NCBI GenBank assembly: GCA_904063045.1
Contig: CAJFCJ010000004.1
Location: 370,195-434,194 of the forward strand
Length of the DNA: 64,000 bases
Source of the DNA: Dimorphilus gyrociliatus
Lineage: Eukaryota > Annelida > Polychaeta > Dinophilidae
Direction: 5' to 3'
Shown: piece after piece, positions 59,403 through 64,000 of the stretch
Layout of the letters: each line of letters begins with the position of its first letter
How positions within the stretch are numbered: the stretch's first letter is position 1
Made by a program: the position numbers and the translations under genes
Notes under the pieces: model-generated
Database searches by the model: none
What the model was told of the DNA's origin: nothing
Seen by the model: only the letters and a program-made list of their open reading frames with translations

Positions 59403-62400
59403 GTTATCGCAGGTTATAAAATTAACGCTTCGACATGTATTTATATATTGGCCTGTTGGTTTTACAACTCTGGATTCCAGTTTCTGTTAACCATACCTGA
59501 ACCAGTCTAAACGATGACTAATGGGAATTTTTGAAAACAGAAACTAGACTAGTATTATTTCAAGTATATCAGATTTGATAGTCCACGTGTATCAAATATT
59601 AAAATATTGTCTGATAGATCTTTTCATTCATAATAAAAACAAACTCATTACAACACAAACAGAGAATTTAGGAAATATTTTTCAAAAATTAAAAATAAAC
59701 ATTACACCTTTTTGTCCTAAATGATTTTTTTTAGCAAATTTTATGAATTGAAATAAATTTTATACTATCTTTTCAAAAAACTTTTACTTAGGAAATCCCT
59801 ATTTGAACATAAGGGGATACCAGTCTAAGTTATATTTAGAAATATCTTTATACAATACAAAAGGAATTTTGAACTTTTGGTTTTCATTCCATTTCTTTCA
59901 ATTATTTGTTTGTTTATAAGAATCTTAATGAACGATAATAGAGTAAATAATTATTTGACAATAAGTTATTATTAATCCACAATTTACACAAAATATGAAA
60001 TTAATTAAATATACAGTATATAGCAATTTCAATATACATAATGTACGAATAAATAGAGAACTAATGTGAAATAAGATAGAGATAGAGAGAAGAGATGAAA
60101 ACAATAAGCTGAAACGAAAGGAAATAGGTAAGAACTATATTTATAATGTACGTCATACTGGTTCGATAATTTGTTCAGCAAAAGGAAAATCGTTTAATAA
60201 AAAAACAATGAATTGACTTGAATTTCAATTTAAAAGCTTCATAAAAAAACTATAATAACATAATATTTAATTATTTCGAATTAATTCATTCATGTTTTTT
60301 TTATATATATCTATATATATTGAAATTTTTTTAATAGGCCATTCTATTTATAGAATATATGATAGATATTACAAACCTTACATGTTTATTGCCTATATAG
60401 TATTGTAACTAGGATATATTCAACATAGATATCGGATAGCTATATCTTAAAATTTCCCCAGTTATAACTTTATCTTTTCTCTTCAATCTTTAGAGTAGAT
60501 GAGAAAGAAGATATTAAAATAAGATAGATTCTATTGCCATAAAGATGTTTACAATTACTAATTAGCTTTAGGATTATACGTTATTTTTAGTCTAATACAA
60601 TATCTTTTATGACAATTTGTTATATTAATAAATTTCCTTTTGGTTCTTTTAATACAAAAATATATTTGATCATATATCTTTGTTTTAAAGCAATTTATAA
60701 CATTCGAATTATTTCGATCCTTATCGATTATGTAAATAAGAATGTATTGTTACAGTATTTTCAATTGATATAGAAACTGGACAAGTGTATTTATATACAC
60801 TATGAACTTTATAGCTTTTATGTAGAAATTTCTAAGAATAGTTCAATTAGAAAAAGGTAGTCATTCCTACATAAAAATCTTTAACTATATCTTACCTATA
60901 TACTATGTTTAAACATATATACCTGTATATACATATAACAGAATATTTGTATATTCTATATTTTAAACCAATTAATTTTAATCAATATGCAAATATTTTC
61001 TACTCTTCTTAATATTACTTTTACAGTAATTATTCATAATTAATAAACTGTAAATTTTATTGATATACCCTATTAATAGAATTGAAAAGAAAACTACCGG
61101 AAGTTAATACTATAATAGGGTAAAAAAATGGGAAAAAGGATAGTAAATAGTCATTCTTTTATTTAAAGAGAAAGAAAATTTTCATTCTTCAATGAAATTT
61201 TCTCATTTGAATAAACAATATATCAATTTTTTCCCACTCATTTCTTAATACATGCAACATTTACACATAAATAATTCTATTCTAATATTTATTACTTCAA
61301 TCGGCCTATCTGTTAGCTTATTCTTAGAAATGGAGTTGTAAAACTCTACCTGTCGAAAAATTTTAGTTTGTCAGTCTTCTCTTATATATTATCATATATA
61401 TATATAGTATATACTGTATATAGAATAAGACCTTTCTTCAGATAAGGTTTTAATGATTAATGGTAACAAATAGCTTATATCTCTTGATAAAAAGAATTCA
61501 ATCCATAATTCATAATTCCAGATTGAAAAATAATTTTTTTTCTAGACTTTTAGCTTAAATAGTTAGTTCTAAAGATTATTTAAAGCCTAAGAAATAGGTA
61601 AAATATATTTCAAAGTGTATTTTTCCATATACTTTCTTTTTGCTTGTAAAATTTCCATAAGTGTTCTATTACAAGAAGATCATGCAATTGAATAGTTAAA
61701 TAAAGTTTAAATTTAAGAAAGAGGTGGAATATTGGATCTGATTTCAAATCAACAATCTCATATAGGTCTAATGAATAGTTGTATCTTATACACTCAACTA
61801 ATTGATTCTTTTGAAAGAAATTGGCAGATTTTCCATCACACTCATTTTACGTTATTGCTTTCAAATACTTGATATGTTCTTTAACAGAATGGAGGAAGTT
61901 GTTAGAAAAATAGTATTAGATACTACAGCTATCTGTTCACTCTTAGATTGAGGAGTATTTTAATATGTTCACTCACCGCTGTAAATCATATATTTGCTCA
62001 CTATCTGTTTCTCCTCCTTTCTCTTCCCACTCTTTCTCAATATTATATATCTTTTAGCGTAATATAAAAGGAACAGAATAAATATTTATAAATTTACGTA
62101 AAACCTTTTATTACTTTTAGTTTCTGGATTAGTTCAAGGTCTAAGCCTAGAAAGCGCTTTAAGCTCTGTTTTTTTATGATAATATAAAATTAGTAATTAC
62201 ATTTCCATTACATAACTTAATATAGTATAGATACAATTCATCATTCTCTGTTTACAACATATCAGGGTTATGTGGACGCCAAGGTAGACGTTATCTTGTA
62301 TATTGTTTTCACTCCTAAAACTATGAATGTTGGCTACTATAACAATAAGTATACTATGGGTAGCATTCCCATCATCATTCACGCAAAACGAATATAAAGA

Positions 62401-62857
62401 TAGAAAAGATAAACGGAAGCAAAAGAAAATTAATTATAGATTTTTTTTTTAAAAAACAAATGTAGCTTAATAAAATGTTCTTATTAATAAAAATAATTTA
62501 TGAAACAAAAGGATAAAGATGAAGAATAGACGACTAAATTGCGCTTCCTATACACGACATATTATATATAAATTATGATATATAGCTTACTAATAATACT
62601 AAATAATAAGCTCATCTCCTTCTCTTATTATAATTATAAAGGAAACAATTGTTTTTTTTTTCGTACTCCTTCAATTAAACAATAAATTATCCACAAAATT
62701 ATAAAAAATTCTACAGATGGAGTGAATTGTTTATTGTAATATCGCTATTATCGATGAATAGGTAAAAAATCAATACAGCTCATTTTGTAACTCTTTATAT
62801 AATAGTGTGGAAACATTATTTCTATCCCATAATTTATTTGTATCTTTTGCCAGAAAC
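59403..62857. other. Long gene-free AT-rich stretch
   Basis: About 3.4 kb with no exon-like frame on either strand and no recognisable RNA gene, terminal repeat or transposon. It contains short TA runs, for example near 60300 and 61390. It must hold the promoters of the divergent IRF and glutamate-receptor genes. Confidence 0.55.
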
Positions 62858-64000
62858 ATGCGTAATTTGTTGCTTGTAACAATAATTTTTGGATTAATAT
62901 CGACTATCTCTTCATCAGGAATCTTAATTTTACTAGATGATGATAAAATTCTAAACGAAGCAGTTCAAGATGTTTATAACAGTAAATTTCCAGATGAAAA
63001 TTATAATAAAGCTATATACAAGTTAAATGGTTACGACTACTCTGCAATATCGAATGTATGCAGGATTTTGGAGGACGATAATATTAGTTTAATACTTGAC
63101 TTTGCATCTGCAGAAGTATCATCATTTATACAAAATATTGATATGCCAATTGTTTCTTTCGCTAATCCTTATTTTAGAAAAAGAGATAAAGAATCCATTA
63201 TATTTTTGGATAGGGCTAGCTATTCCTTCACTCAAATAATTAGAGAGATTGTTTTGGTAGAAAATTTAACTAATATCGGCATTGTTTACGATGAAACGTT
63301 TGATTTTGATCAAATGCCTAAATTATTATTAAGTAATACAAATTGTAAACATTTTTTTGTTAAATACTCTTCCGACGTTCTTGATATTCTAAAACTGGCT
63401 GAGGTTATGCATATCTTCCTGGCAACAAGCGATAAATCTGCAGAGAATTTATTAAGGAAAGCGAAGAATGATGGTTTTGCAGAAATAAAGTATAATTGGT
63501 ATGTACTGTCTCTGACATTTAAAAAATGTACGAATTGCACGGAGTTTACCCATATTCTAAGAATTATTCCATTTAATCAATTAAATATTGAAAACTTTAA
63601 TAATTTCAACCAATTACTAATATCATTAGTATTAAGTTCATCTTACAAAACAATAAAAGGTAAATTAGTATCATTTTAATTGAAATTTTATCACTAATTG
63701 ATTTATTTCTATTGAAACCGCAAAAGAAATCGATATGAACGCTACTAGATTTGGTACTTGTTCCACACCTCCAAATTACAAAGGCATAACGATCTTAAGA
63801 AGAATAAATAATATATTCGAAAAGCAATTGAATGAAAGTTATCTGGAATTTAAAAGGAACTCTCCGAATAGTTTCGATTATAACGTAATCTTAAATATAT
63901 CAACATCTTTGGGAAGAGTTGCTTCATGGCAAAAAAATAAAGGTTTCACAACTGAACTTTCACTTATCGGTCGTACACCTAAAATAATCTACAGAATAGC
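62858..64000 (+). CDS. Ionotropic glutamate receptor-like protein, N-terminal part (runs off the window)
   Basis: The amino-terminal ligand-binding-like domain of an ionotropic glutamate receptor-type channel. Exon 1 is 62858-63659 and exon 2 starts at 63727 and continues past the window end. The signal peptide is MRNLLLVTIIFGLISTISSSG. A bilobed fold of periplasmic-binding type is suggested by GILILLDDD, SLILDFASAEVSSF, DMPIVSFANPYF, and IGIVYDE. Exon 2 has GTCSTPPNYKG and FDYNVILNISTSLGRVASW, the position of the FDxxGxRxxF...xVGxW segment of iGluR amino-terminal domains. The join uses a donor at 63660 and acceptor at 63726, phase 1. The channel pore and ligand-binding core are outside the window, so another ANF-receptor-type protein remains possible. 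Confidence 0.65.

Overview
The window is nuclear DNA of an invertebrate animal. It is strongly AT-rich, and its protein-coding genes are split by many short GT-AG introns, often 50-80 bases, with a few of 0.8-1.5 kb. The gene families are animal ones: astacin protease with EGF, CUB and vWA domains, Raver, interferon regulatory factor, NACHT-WD40 protein, Reeler/DOMON/cytochrome b561, and core-2 GlcNAc transferase. An interferon regulatory factor argues against an insect or nematode. A small-genome lophotrochozoan is my guess, but the sequence alone does not fix the phylum. All exon models were built by hand from splice signals and reading phase. Every complete model closes on a whole number of codons.

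Layout: 0.7-8.7 kb (+) astacin-type metalloprotease; 9.1-10.0 kb (+) TIMM29; 10.3-14.0 kb (+) Raver-like RNA-binding protein; 14.2-20.7 kb (-) Reeler/three-DOMON/cytochrome b561 protein, whose large intron contains a complete cysteine sulfinate decarboxylase-like gene on the other strand (15.7-17.3 kb, +); 21.1-24.2 kb (-) a shorter one-DOMON/b561 paralogue; 25.4-27.1 kb (+) a multi-pass membrane protein I do not recognise; 27.5-28.2 kb (+) NSMCE1; 28.7-30.0 kb (-) mitochondrial dicarboxylate carrier; 31.0-32.4 kb (+) thioredoxin-fold membrane protein; 32.6-34.0 kb (-) intronless GCNT-type glycosyltransferase; 34.4-35.2 kb (-) intronless possible hot-dog protein; 36.4-37.7 kb (-) unknown secreted Cys-rich protein; 38.0-38.7 kb (-) MRPS34; 39.6-42.6 kb (-) dihydroceramide desaturase; 44.8-47.3 kb (-) ARFGAP2/3; 47.7-54.1 kb (-) NWD1-like NACHT-WD40 protein of about 1,988 residues; 54.6-57.4 kb (+) divergent kinesin; 57.5-59.4 kb (-) interferon regulatory factor; 62.9 kb to the end (+) the start of an ionotropic glutamate receptor-like gene.

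The genes are mostly unrelated housekeeping and signalling genes, packed with gaps of a few hundred bases and often in head-to-head or tail-to-tail pairs. The only clear functional cluster is the pair of DOMON/b561 membrane oxidoreductases. The most gene-poor parts are 42.6-44.8 kb and 59.4-62.9 kb. I found no tRNA, rRNA, CRISPR array or recognisable transposon.
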